A stretch of 6,964 bases of DNA, taken from contig JALVYA010000207.1 in NCBI GenBank assembly GCA_027038095.1, positions 1 through 6,964 on the forward strand, read 5' to 3'. Source of the stretch: Archaeoglobaceae archaeon. Its GTDB lineage: Archaea > Halobacteriota > Archaeoglobi > Archaeoglobales > Archaeoglobaceae. A model generated the notes under the pieces. That model was not told the origin of the DNA. It saw nothing but the letters and a program-made list of their open reading frames with translations, and did not search any database. Below, one piece after another: positions 1 to 4,639 of the stretch. A program made the position numbers and the translations under genes. Every line of letters starts with the position of its first letter. Position 1 is the first letter of the stretch.

Positions 1-1004
1 CGAACATAGCGGCTTTTTTCGCCCTTGCAAAACCGGGAGATAGGGCGTTCTCACTCTCCGTTCCATGTGGCGGTCACATCTCTCACCATCGCTTTTCGGC
101 TGCTGGAATAAGGGGTGTAAACGTGACTGACTATCCGTTTGATAATGAAAGTTTAAACATAGATATCGACAAAACGAGAAAGCTTGCTTTAAAAGAAAAA
201 CCAAAAGTTTTTGTGCTTGGAGCAAGCCTTTACCTGTTTCCACATCCCGTTAAGGAAATAGTTGAAATAGCTGAGGAAGTCGATGGAAAGGTTATGTACG
301 ATGCGAGTCACGTTCTCGGGTTAATTGCCGGTGGAGAGTTTCACGATCCGGTTAAAGAAGGAGCCAACGTTGTTACCGCTTCAACTCACAAGACATTTCC
401 CGGCCCTCAGAGAGCCATTATTTTGAGCGAGAGCAGTCTGGCAAAAAAAGTTGACAGCGCAGTATTTCCCGGCGTCGTCAGCAATCACCACCTTCACAGC
501 CTCGCAGCTTACGTGGTGGCCTGCATGGAGATGATGGAGTTTGGAGAGAGCTACGCCAGGCAAATAGTGAAGAACGCAAAGGCTTTAGCTGAAAAACTCC
601 ACGAACTTGGCTTTAACGTTGTCGGCGAAAACGTGGGATTTACTGAATCTCATCAGGTAGCAGTTGACGTAAGCGAGTTTGGTGGAGGAGATCCGGTGGC
701 AAAAATGTTTGAAAGGATAAACATAATCCTGAACAAAAACCTCCTGCCGTGGGACGACCTTTCTAAGACTGAGAACCCATCCGGGATCAGAATAGGTGTT
801 CAGGAAGTAACGAGACTCGGTATGAAGGAAGGAGAAATGGAAGCGCTTGCGGAAATAATGTGGAACGCCGTTAATGGTAAGAGAAGTGAAGAGGAATTGA
901 GAAGAGAAGTCGTGGAGTTGAAGAAGGAATTTACAACGATTAAATATGCGTTTGAGGAGAGCGAAGCTTACGCCATTGTAGAAAGCTTTTTAAACGGACT
1001 TTAG
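1..1004 (+). CDS. glyA: Serine hydroxymethyltransferase (5'-truncated by window edge)
   Basis: PLP enzyme interconverting serine and glycine with transfer of a one-carbon unit to a pterin carrier (tetrahydromethanopterin or folate type in archaea); cytosolic. The reading frame is already open at base 3 and runs to TAG at 1002-1004, giving about 333 residues. The family is usually 420-440 long, so roughly 100 N-terminal residues lie outside the window. Seen motifs: GGHISHH (about 75-95), the cofactor-binding DASHVLGLIAGG (300-335), STHKTFPGPQ with the Schiff-base lysine codon at 390-392, FPGVVSNHHLHSLAA (about 468-512), NKNLLPWDD, and PSGIRIG with the substrate-carboxylate arginine at 789-791, followed by QEVTRLGMKE. 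All key residues are intact. An apparent GTG at 123 is internal and is not the start, because conserved family sequence continues upstream of it. No oligo-T terminator follows; the coiled-coil gene begins 102 bases downstream on the same strand, so readthrough into it is possible. Confidence 0.96.
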   Translation, partial: NIAAFFALAKPGDRAFSLSVPCGGHISHHRFSAAGIRGVNVTDYPFDNESLNIDIDKTRKLALKEKPKVFVLGASLYLFPHPVKEIVEIAEEVDGKVMYDASHVLGLIAGGEFHDPVKEGANVVTASTHKTFPGPQRAIILSESSLAKKVDSAVFPGVVSNHHLHSLAAYVVACMEMMEFGESYARQIVKNAKALAEKLHELGFNVVGENVGFTESHQVAVDVSEFGGGDPVAKMFERINIILNKNLLPWDDLSKTENPSGIRIGVQEVTRLGMKEGEMEALAEIMWNAVNGKRSEEELRREVVELKKEFTTIKYAFEESEAYAIVESFLNGL

Positions 1005-1022
1005 AGAAACTTTTAAATCCCC
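1005..1022 (+). promoter_or_regulatory. Probable promoter of the coiled-coil gene
   Basis: Directly after the glyA stop is GAAAC (BRE-like, 1006-1010) followed by TTTTAAAT (TATA-like, 1011-1018). Archaeal spacing of about 25 bases would put the transcription start near 1040, leaving a 5' leader of about 65 bases before the ATG at 1107. The placement is by motif and spacing only. Confidence 0.45.
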
Positions 1023-1047
1023 ACACCAGTTAGCCTGAGGCAAACGA

Positions 1048-1103
1048 TTCGTGCCCTTCCGGGCACTTTCTCACGGCTCACGAAACAACGAGGCTGTTGT
1101 GAG
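1048..1103 (+). promoter_or_regulatory. Structured 5' leader with mutually exclusive hairpins
   Basis: GTGCCC (1051-1056) and GGGCAC (1061-1066) form a perfect 6-bp stem with a TTCC loop. TTCGTG (1048-1053) can instead pair with CACGAA (1079-1084), which is incompatible with the first stem. ACAAC (1085-1089) pairs with GTTGT (1096-1100). CTCACG occurs twice (1070-1075 and 1077-1082), and either copy can pair with GTGAG (1099-1103), the best Shine-Dalgarno candidate for the ATG at 1107. The pairings are seen in the sequence; a regulatory role is inference. Confidence 0.4.
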
Positions 1104-1106
1104 AGC

Positions 1107-1967
1107 ATGATGCTGGAGAAATTGGTTGAAAGAAAAGAGCAGCTCGAAAGAGAACTGCAGGAATGCGCAAAAAAGAGAGACGAACTGAACAAACTTGCAA
1201 GGGAGTACGCGGACAAGAGAGACCAGCTCAATAAAGAAGTGAAGGAGCTGCTTGTTAAGGCAAAGGAGTGCAAGGAGAAAAGAGACGAACTCAACGAAAA
1301 AGCGAGGGAACTGAAGGCTAAGAGAGGCAAGCTGCACAGAGAAATAGACAGGCTGTACAGGGAGCTTGACAAACTCAGGAAGGACATAGACAAGGGTGGA
1401 AGGCCGCTTGGAGAAATTGAAAAGGAAATCAGAAGGCTCGAATTCAAACAGCAAACCAGCGTGCTGACAATAGAAAAGGAAAGAGCGCTCGTAGAGAGAA
1501 TTGCCAGATTAAAAAGGGAGCTTGAGAGAAGGAAGGAACAGCTCGAAAAGCACGAGGAATTCAAGAGGTTGATAGCAAAAATAAAGGAGCTTAAGGCCGA
1601 GGCAAAGAACGTACATCAGCAAATGCTCGAATACGTTGGTAAAGCTGACGTTTACCACGAGGAAATGCTTTCGATTTTCAAGCAGGTCGATGAAAAGAGA
1701 GCACTTGCCGACGAAATGCACGAGAAGTTCATAAAGAGCAAGAAAGAGGCTGATCAGTACCACATCAAAATAGGGAAGATAAGAAAGGACATAAGGGATT
1801 TAGACAAAATAATCAAGGCTCTGAAAGCGAAGCAGGTAAAGAGCAAGGAAGAAAGAGAAAGAGAAGAGCTAATAAAGAAGGCAAGAGAAGTCTACGAGAT
1901 GTTCAAGAGAGGAGAAAAGCTCGAGACTGAAGACATTCTGCTTCTGCAGAGAGCTGGATTAATATAA
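1107..1967 (+). CDS. Archaeal coiled-coil protein of the COG1340 type, function unknown
   Basis: A 286-residue, highly charged, almost entirely helical protein with no signal peptide or membrane segment, so probably cytosolic. Residues 1-95 and about 125-265 show strong heptad character rich in Lys, Glu and Arg. A break at 97-102 (GGRPLG) is followed by the conserved-looking IEKEIRRLEFKQQTSVL (104-120), typical of the uncharacterised archaeal family COG1340 (some members are loosely labelled phosphoserine-phosphatase-like, without the catalytic motifs). The C-terminus, FKRGEKLETEDILLLQRAGL (266-285), is a short non-coil module also seen in that family. KRD(E/Q)LN recurs at 23-28, 37-42 and 58-63, spaced by 14 and 21 residues, in phase with the heptads. 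ATG at 1107 is preceded by GTGAG at 1099-1103; a second ATG follows immediately at 1110. No enzymatic residues are recognisable; a structural, scaffolding or nucleic-acid-associated role is only a guess. Confidence 0.85.
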   Translation: MMLEKLVERKEQLERELQECAKKRDELNKLAREYADKRDQLNKEVKELLVKAKECKEKRDELNEKARELKAKRGKLHREIDRLYRELDKLRKDIDKGGRPLGEIEKEIRRLEFKQQTSVLTIEKERALVERIARLKRELERRKEQLEKHEEFKRLIAKIKELKAEAKNVHQQMLEYVGKADVYHEEMLSIFKQVDEKRALADEMHEKFIKSKKEADQYHIKIGKIRKDIRDLDKIIKALKAKQVKSKEEREREELIKKAREVYEMFKRGEKLETEDILLLQRAGLI

Positions 1968-1983
1968 TTTTTTTATTTTGTTT
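1968..1983 (+). terminator. Oligo-T terminator of the coiled-coil gene
   Basis: Immediately after the TAA stop come seven T, then TTTT and TTT separated by single bases (1968-1974, 1976-1979, 1981-1983). This is the usual archaeal U-tract termination signal without a needed hairpin. Confidence 0.7.
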
Positions 1984-2033
1984 ATCCAACGTTTTGCTGT
2001 AATGTTTGATCCGTTCAACTGCTTTTATTCATT

Positions 2034-2045
2034 AATTGCGCAATT
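2034..2045. repeat. 12-bp perfect palindrome between convergent genes
   Basis: AATTGCGCAATT reads identically on both strands and lies between the 3' ends of the coiled-coil gene and the transporter gene. It may be incidental, a bidirectional termination aid, or a protein-binding site. Confidence 0.35.
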
Positions 2046-2052
2046 GTAAAGT

Positions 2053-2074
2053 TATTAGTAAAATCAAAAAATAA
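2053..2074 (-). terminator. Oligo-T terminator of the MFS gene
   Basis: On the minus strand the stop codon (complement of 2075-2077) is followed at once by ATTATTTTTTGATTTTAC, a T-rich tract typical of archaeal termination. Confidence 0.6.
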
Positions 2075-3157
2075 TTAAACAATCAGAAAAGCAACTGATG
2101 AAACAGCAGCCAGCACAGCTACCGTAAAGAACGTAAAATTCGGATTAATTCCCCAGATGAATCCGTACAGAGTGTTTGCGACGAGAGAAGAGACGCCAAA
2201 GCTCAGCTGAAATGCGCCAAGTCCAAATCCGTAACTTTCAGCAATTTCAGCAGCAAAACTCCTCTGAACGGCATCGGTCAGTGCCATAAAAACGCCGAGC
2301 GTAACGAGTGAAAGCAATGGTACAGAAATAGCCAGAACGCATGAGAGAACCATGAAAAGGTAGCCTGCTGACGCCACAGTCCTTTTACCTATTCTGTCTG
2401 AAAGGCTTCCTGCGGGATACGAAAGAGCGGAATATACTACGTTAAACGCTGCGTACATGATTAAAGCACTGAGAAGGGCGTTAAAGGATAAACCAGACTT
2501 TACGCCGATTTTCATCAGAAAAAACATGTAACTCAGGTTTGCAGATCCAAAAATGACCGAAAACAGAACGTACCTTTTAATCCTCATGCTGAGTTTTGGT
2601 TTCTTCTTTGAAGATTTATCCTTCAGCATTAAAACTGGTATCAGTGAAAGTAAACCTACAATCGCTGCGGTTAAAATGACCTTTCTCACATCTCTCCAGT
2701 AGTAAAACAGGAGATAGGCAAAAACTGCACCGAACACGGCGCCAAGACTGTCCATGGCTCTGTGGTAGCCAAAGGCTTTACCCCTCATCTCGGAACTCTC
2801 CGCAATCAGAGCATCTCTCGGTGCAGTTCTCAAACCCTTTCCGCTTCGCTCGAGTAGCATGAACGCGAGTGCAGTTTCAAAGTTTGCCGACAGAGCTATT
2901 CCAAGTTTGGACAGCTGGGAGAGGGCGTAACCGAGGAAGACCACGGGCTTTCTTTTCCCTATCAGGTCGGAGAGATAGCCGGAAATTACCTTTACCACTC
3001 CGGAAAAACCCTCACATATGCCTCCGGCCAGCCCGATAACGGCTGGAGGAGCGTTTAGCGAGATTAGGAAAAAGGGCAGGAGGGGGAATATGATTTCGCT
3101 GCTCATGTCGTTGATCAAACTGGTTATACCGAGGAGTTTCACGTTTTTGCTAACCAT
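2075..3157 (-). CDS. Major facilitator superfamily transporter, 12 predicted helices
   Basis: A 360-residue inner-membrane secondary transporter; substrate unknown. About twelve hydrophobic segments are visible. The MFS motif A appears in both halves: GYLSDLIGKRKP (60-71) after helix 2 and GSLSDRIGKR (250-259) after helix 8. The helix 4 region carries ERSGKGLRTAPRDALIAES (103-121), then RGKAFGYHRAMDSLGAVFGA (125-144), a signature of a large archaeal/bacterial MFS subfamily often annotated only as efflux or permease. A basic loop (KDKSSKKKPK, 179-188) separates the halves. Start: the frame stays open upstream to 3313, but that extension is antisense to tRNA-Ala and is not protein. In-frame ATGs lie at 3190, 3184, 3175 and 3157. 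I chose 3157 because MVSKNVKLLGITSLINDMSSE matches the usual short N-terminus and a TATA-like TTTATG on the minus strand sits about 25 bases upstream (leaderless). The 3190 start is the main alternative. Confidence 0.88.
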   Translation of the reverse strand: MVSKNVKLLGITSLINDMSSEIIFPLLPFFLISLNAPPAVIGLAGGICEGFSGVVKVISGYLSDLIGKRKPVVFLGYALSQLSKLGIALSANFETALAFMLLERSGKGLRTAPRDALIAESSEMRGKAFGYHRAMDSLGAVFGAVFAYLLFYYWRDVRKVILTAAIVGLLSLIPVLMLKDKSSKKKPKLSMRIKRYVLFSVIFGSANLSYMFFLMKIGVKSGLSFNALLSALIMYAAFNVVYSALSYPAGSLSDRIGKRTVASAGYLFMVLSCVLAISVPLLSLVTLGVFMALTDAVQRSFAAEIAESYGFGLGAFQLSFGVSSLVANTLYGFIWGINPNFTFFTVAVLAAVSSVAFLIV

Positions 3158-3172
3158 GTCGTGTTCGGGAAC

Positions 3173-3190
3173 CATAAACTTCATAAACAT
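3173..3190. promoter_or_regulatory. Shared divergent promoter region, tRNA-Ala (+) and MFS gene (-)
   Basis: CATAAAC occurs twice, 9 bases apart (3173-3179 and 3182-3188). On the plus strand the second copy is a weak TATA-like element about 25 bases upstream of the tRNA-Ala 5' end. On the minus strand the same bases give TTTATG elements about 25 bases upstream of the MFS ATG at 3157. Weak motif evidence supported by spacing. Confidence 0.35.
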
Positions 3191-3210
3191 GTTGGACTCA
3201 TTTCCTCTGA

Positions 3211-3282
3211 GGGCCGGTAGCTCAGTGGTAGAGCGCCGCCTTGGCATGGCGGAGGCCTGGGGTTCAAATCCCCACCGGTCCA
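3211..3282 (+). tRNA. tRNA-Ala, anticodon GGC
   Basis: A complete cloverleaf can be drawn: acceptor GGGCCGG (3211-3217) with CCGGTCC (3275-3281), D stem GCTC/GAGC, anticodon stem CCGCC/GGCGG (3236-3240, 3248-3252) around loop TTGGCAT with anticodon GGC at 3243-3245, 5-base variable region, and T stem TGGGG/CCCCA with loop TTCAAAT. Position 3:70 is G:U, the universal alanine identity element, and the discriminator is A (3282). CCA is not encoded and must be added after transcription. There is no intron. It reads GCC/GCU alanine codons. Confidence 0.98.
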
Positions 3283-3288
3283 TTTGAG

Positions 3289-3300
3289 TGTTTTTAATTT
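3289..3300 (+). terminator. T-rich terminator after tRNA-Ala
   Basis: TGTTTTTAATTT, a T-rich tract, begins 6 bases past the mature tRNA 3' end, as expected for archaeal tRNA transcription units. Confidence 0.5.
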
Positions 3301-3315
3301 GATCTTCGATCAAAT
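3297..3315. repeat. 8-bp perfect inverted repeat with 3-base spacer
   Basis: ATTTGATC (3297-3304), TTC, GATCAAAT (3308-3315). It directly follows the T-tract behind tRNA-Ala. It could be a transcript 3' hairpin or a dimeric regulator site; the sequence alone does not decide. Confidence 0.55.
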
Positions 3316-3371
3316 GTTATGGCACTCCGCAAAATCGTTATTTGGATCATTAAATTATTAGGTTAGACCTC

Positions 3372-3420
3372 AACACAGAGTAATGGGGAAAACAAATAAA
3401 ACTGTGTTCGACCGGACACA
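3372..3420. repeat. Two overlapping inverted repeats upstream of the stress-protein promoter
   Basis: AACACAG (3372-3378) is the inverse of CTGTGTT (3402-3408). The second arm also pairs with what follows: TGTGTTC (3403-3409) with GGACACA (3414-3420), allowing one G:T pair, around a GACC loop. The two pairings exclude each other. They lie 30-80 bases upstream of the TATA box. Confidence 0.4.
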
Positions 3421-3426
3421 AACGGC

Positions 3427-3443
3427 AAACTCTTTTGGAGTTT
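3427..3443. promoter_or_regulatory. Candidate operator next to the stress-protein BRE
   Basis: AAACTC (3427-3432), TTTTG, GAGTTT (3438-3443) is a perfect 6-bp inverted repeat ending one base before GAAAG, the BRE-like element of the following promoter. A bound dimer here would touch the TFB site; activation or repression cannot be told apart. Confidence 0.4.
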
Positions 3444-3444
3444 A

Positions 3445-3458
3445 GAAAGCTTAATATA
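3445..3458 (+). promoter_or_regulatory. BRE/TATA promoter of the stress-protein gene
   Basis: GAAAG (BRE-like, 3445-3449) precedes CTTAATATA (3450-3458). The predicted transcription start is around 3480, giving a leader of roughly 15 bases that contains the Shine-Dalgarno sequence. Confidence 0.65.
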
Positions 3459-3465
3459 GGTGCAG

Positions 3466-3481
3466 TTAAAAACGGTTTTAA
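3466..3481. promoter_or_regulatory. Inverted repeat over the predicted transcription start
   Basis: TTAAAA (3466-3471), ACGG, TTTTAA (3476-3481) is a perfect 6-bp inverted repeat between the TATA box and the start codon, covering the expected initiation site. It could be a repressor operator or simply AT-rich chance. Confidence 0.35.
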
Positions 3482-3493
3482 TGGGTGAGGAAA

Positions 3494-4318
3494 ATGTGGA
3501 AGGTCGTGTACGCAACTGACTTTTCGGATCAGTCGAACAAGGTTTTAAGCGTTATCATGAAGTACAGGGAATTGATTGGTGAAGTCGTGATAGTAAGGGT
3601 AATAAACATTCACAGGATATCCTTTCCCTTTGTTAACGCTAAAGAAATTATAGAAAAAGAAACTGCTTATGCAAAAGAGAAGATAGCGGAATTGCGTGAC
3701 TTCCTGAACAATTACGGAATTAAATGCGAAAAACACCACATTCCTGTGGGGGATCCAGCTGAAGAAATTGCCAGAGTTGCAGAAGAAGAGAACGCAGACG
3801 TAATATTCATGGGCAGCAGAGGCAAGTCTCTCAGGAAGATTTTGCTGGGTAGCGTTGCAGAGGGAATTGTGAAAATTTCGAAGGTACCCGTTTTAACTGT
3901 TAAAAACGGTATAAACGTTTTCGACAGAGTGCTGTACGTTCATTACCCGCTCGACAGCAAGGTTCCGGATATACTCTACGATCTGGGTAAAGTGGCCGAG
4001 AAGATCTACGTTACCCACGTGGTTGAGCCAATGTTACCTCCCGAGTCAACAAAACATGTGTTTGACGAAAAGCTCAAAAAAGCAGAAAGCGTGATAGAGT
4101 CTATTAAAAATGACCTGACGTCAAGGGGAATAGACGCAGAAGGGTTTGTGGGGATAGGCTGTCCACCCGTAGAAATTCTCAGAATTGCAGAAGACGAGTG
4201 CAACGCCACGTGTATAGTTCTCAAGCCACCAAAACGCAGGGTAACCAGGGTAACCGATTGCGTTCTGAGGCATTCAGAACAATCTGTAATGGTCATCAAG
4301 GAAAGAGAGGACAGTTAA
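3494..4318 (+). CDS. Tandem universal stress protein (UspA family)
   Basis: A 274-residue cytosolic protein made of two Usp folds. Domain 1 (1-138) has the opening strand VVYATDFS with Asp9 at the ATP-contact position, and the nucleotide-binding loop GSRGKSLRKILLGS (107-120), close to the family G-x2-G-x9-G-S/T pattern but one residue shorter in the middle, followed by VAEGIVKISKVPVLTVK. Domain 2 (about 142-270) keeps the strand/helix order, including the GCPPVEILRIAEDE helix, and ends VMVIKE, but the glycine loop is replaced by LKPPKRRVTRVTDCVL (243-258), so it probably does not bind ATP. Start: GTG at 3485 is also in frame, but those bases form GGTGA (3484-3488), a canonical archaeal Shine-Dalgarno with 5 bases to ATG 3494, so the ATG is preferred. 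Probably a monocistronic stress or nucleotide-sensing protein; the ligand and partner are unknown. Confidence 0.92.
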   Translation: MWKVVYATDFSDQSNKVLSVIMKYRELIGEVVIVRVINIHRISFPFVNAKEIIEKETAYAKEKIAELRDFLNNYGIKCEKHHIPVGDPAEEIARVAEEENADVIFMGSRGKSLRKILLGSVAEGIVKISKVPVLTVKNGINVFDRVLYVHYPLDSKVPDILYDLGKVAEKIYVTHVVEPMLPPESTKHVFDEKLKKAESVIESIKNDLTSRGIDAEGFVGIGCPPVEILRIAEDECNATCIVLKPPKRRVTRVTDCVLRHSEQSVMVIKEREDS

Positions 4319-4353
4319 CTGGTTAACTGAAATTATTTTTATTTTTTCTATTC
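4312..4353 (+). terminator. Hairpin plus T-tract terminator of the stress-protein gene
   Basis: CAGTTAAC (4312-4319) and GTTAACTG (4322-4329) form a perfect inverted repeat with a 2-base spacer. The stem contains the stop codon at 4316-4318. It is followed by a T-rich run (about 4333-4353). The layout resembles an intrinsic terminator overlapping the end of the gene. Confidence 0.6.
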
Positions 4354-4447
4354 TATTCAGATTTTATATTCGTTAACAAAAATAACAAAAAGCAACTATC
4401 TGTACAGCTGCTGCGTACCGGAATACCCAAATAACATCAAAATAAGG

Positions 4448-4521
4448 CGGGCTCGACGGGATTTGAACCCGCGACCAGCGGCTTAAAAGGCCGCTGCTCT
4501 GCCTGGCTGAGCTACGAGCCC
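4448..4521 (-). tRNA. tRNA-Lys, anticodon UUU
   Basis: The minus-strand cloverleaf is complete: acceptor GGGCTCG/CGAGCCC, D arm GCTC...GAGC, anticodon stem GCGGC/GCCGC around loop CTTTTAA with anticodon TTT (complement of 4485-4487), and T stem GCGGG/CCCGT with loop TTCAAAT. The discriminator is G (complement of 4448), as in archaeal lysine tRNAs. The bases after it read CCT, so CCA is not encoded. There is no intron. It reads AAA/AAG codons. Confidence 0.97.
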
Positions 4522-4523
4522 AA

Positions 4524-4540
4524 GCAGATTCAGTATCTGC
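4524..4540 (-). repeat. 6-bp inverted repeat in the tRNA-Lys 5' leader
   Basis: GCAGAT (4524-4529), TCAGT, ATCTGC (4535-4540) sits 2 bases before the mature tRNA and overlaps the predicted transcription start (about 4527). It might be a binding site or chance. Confidence 0.35.
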
Positions 4541-4547
4541 ATCAAGT

Positions 4548-4562
4548 GTTTAAAAGTATTTT
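4548..4562 (-). promoter_or_regulatory. Promoter of tRNA-Lys
   Basis: Read on the minus strand: AAAATAC (BRE-like), then TTTTAAAC (TATA-like, complement of about 4548-4555). Its centre is about 25 bases upstream of position 4527, so transcription would begin a few bases before the mature tRNA 5' end at 4521. Confidence 0.6.
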
Positions 4563-4601
4563 GCTAAAAAACCTGTTTTACGGGTCTTTTACCGGATACC
4601 G

Positions 4602-4639
4602 CTTAATGCGAATTTAAGAAAAAATATGGCGAAAAAGTG
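4602..4639 (-). terminator. T-rich terminator of the mannose gene
   Basis: On the minus strand the stop is followed by CTTTTTCGCC, then ATATTTTTTC and a short repeat CTTAA/TTAAG (4602-4606, 4614-4618). T-runs of five and six support archaeal termination between this gene and tRNA-Lys. Confidence 0.5.

Noticed and set aside
123..125. GTG as the start of glyA
   Set aside because: The frame upstream to base 3 encodes conserved SHMT sequence (PGD, GGHISHH), so this GTG is an internal codon.
1020..1110. C/D-box or H/ACA guide RNA in the leader of the coiled-coil gene
   Set aside because: A CTGA and an ATGATG are present, but there is no correctly spaced C/D and C'/D' set, and no ACA tail with a pseudouridylation pocket could be drawn.
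1013..1564. Long minus-strand open frame rich in Ser and Leu, opposite the coiled-coil gene
   Set aside because: It arises from the Lys/Glu-rich codons of the coiled-coil gene read in reverse; the low-complexity Ser/Leu composition is typical of such shadows.
3018..3287. 89-codon plus-strand open frame over the MFS start and tRNA-Ala
   Set aside because: It is a shadow of the antisense transporter gene and ends by translating the tRNA gene; it has no family resemblance and no promoter.
3158..3313. N-terminal extension of the MFS reading frame to an ATG at 3313
   Set aside because: Residues WGFEPQASAMPRRRS and neighbours are the antisense translation of tRNA-Ala, a familiar annotation artefact; the transporter fold begins after 3157.
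3319..3366. 15-codon ORF encoding a cationic hydrophobic peptide (MALRKIVIWIIKLLG)
   Set aside because: It looks like a membrane-active peptide, but there is no ribosome-binding site or clear TATA box at the right distance, and an ORF this short is expected by chance in an AT-rich spacer.
3485..3487. GTG as the start of the universal stress protein
   Set aside because: These bases form the Shine-Dalgarno GGTGA for the ATG at 3494, where the Usp strand begins directly.
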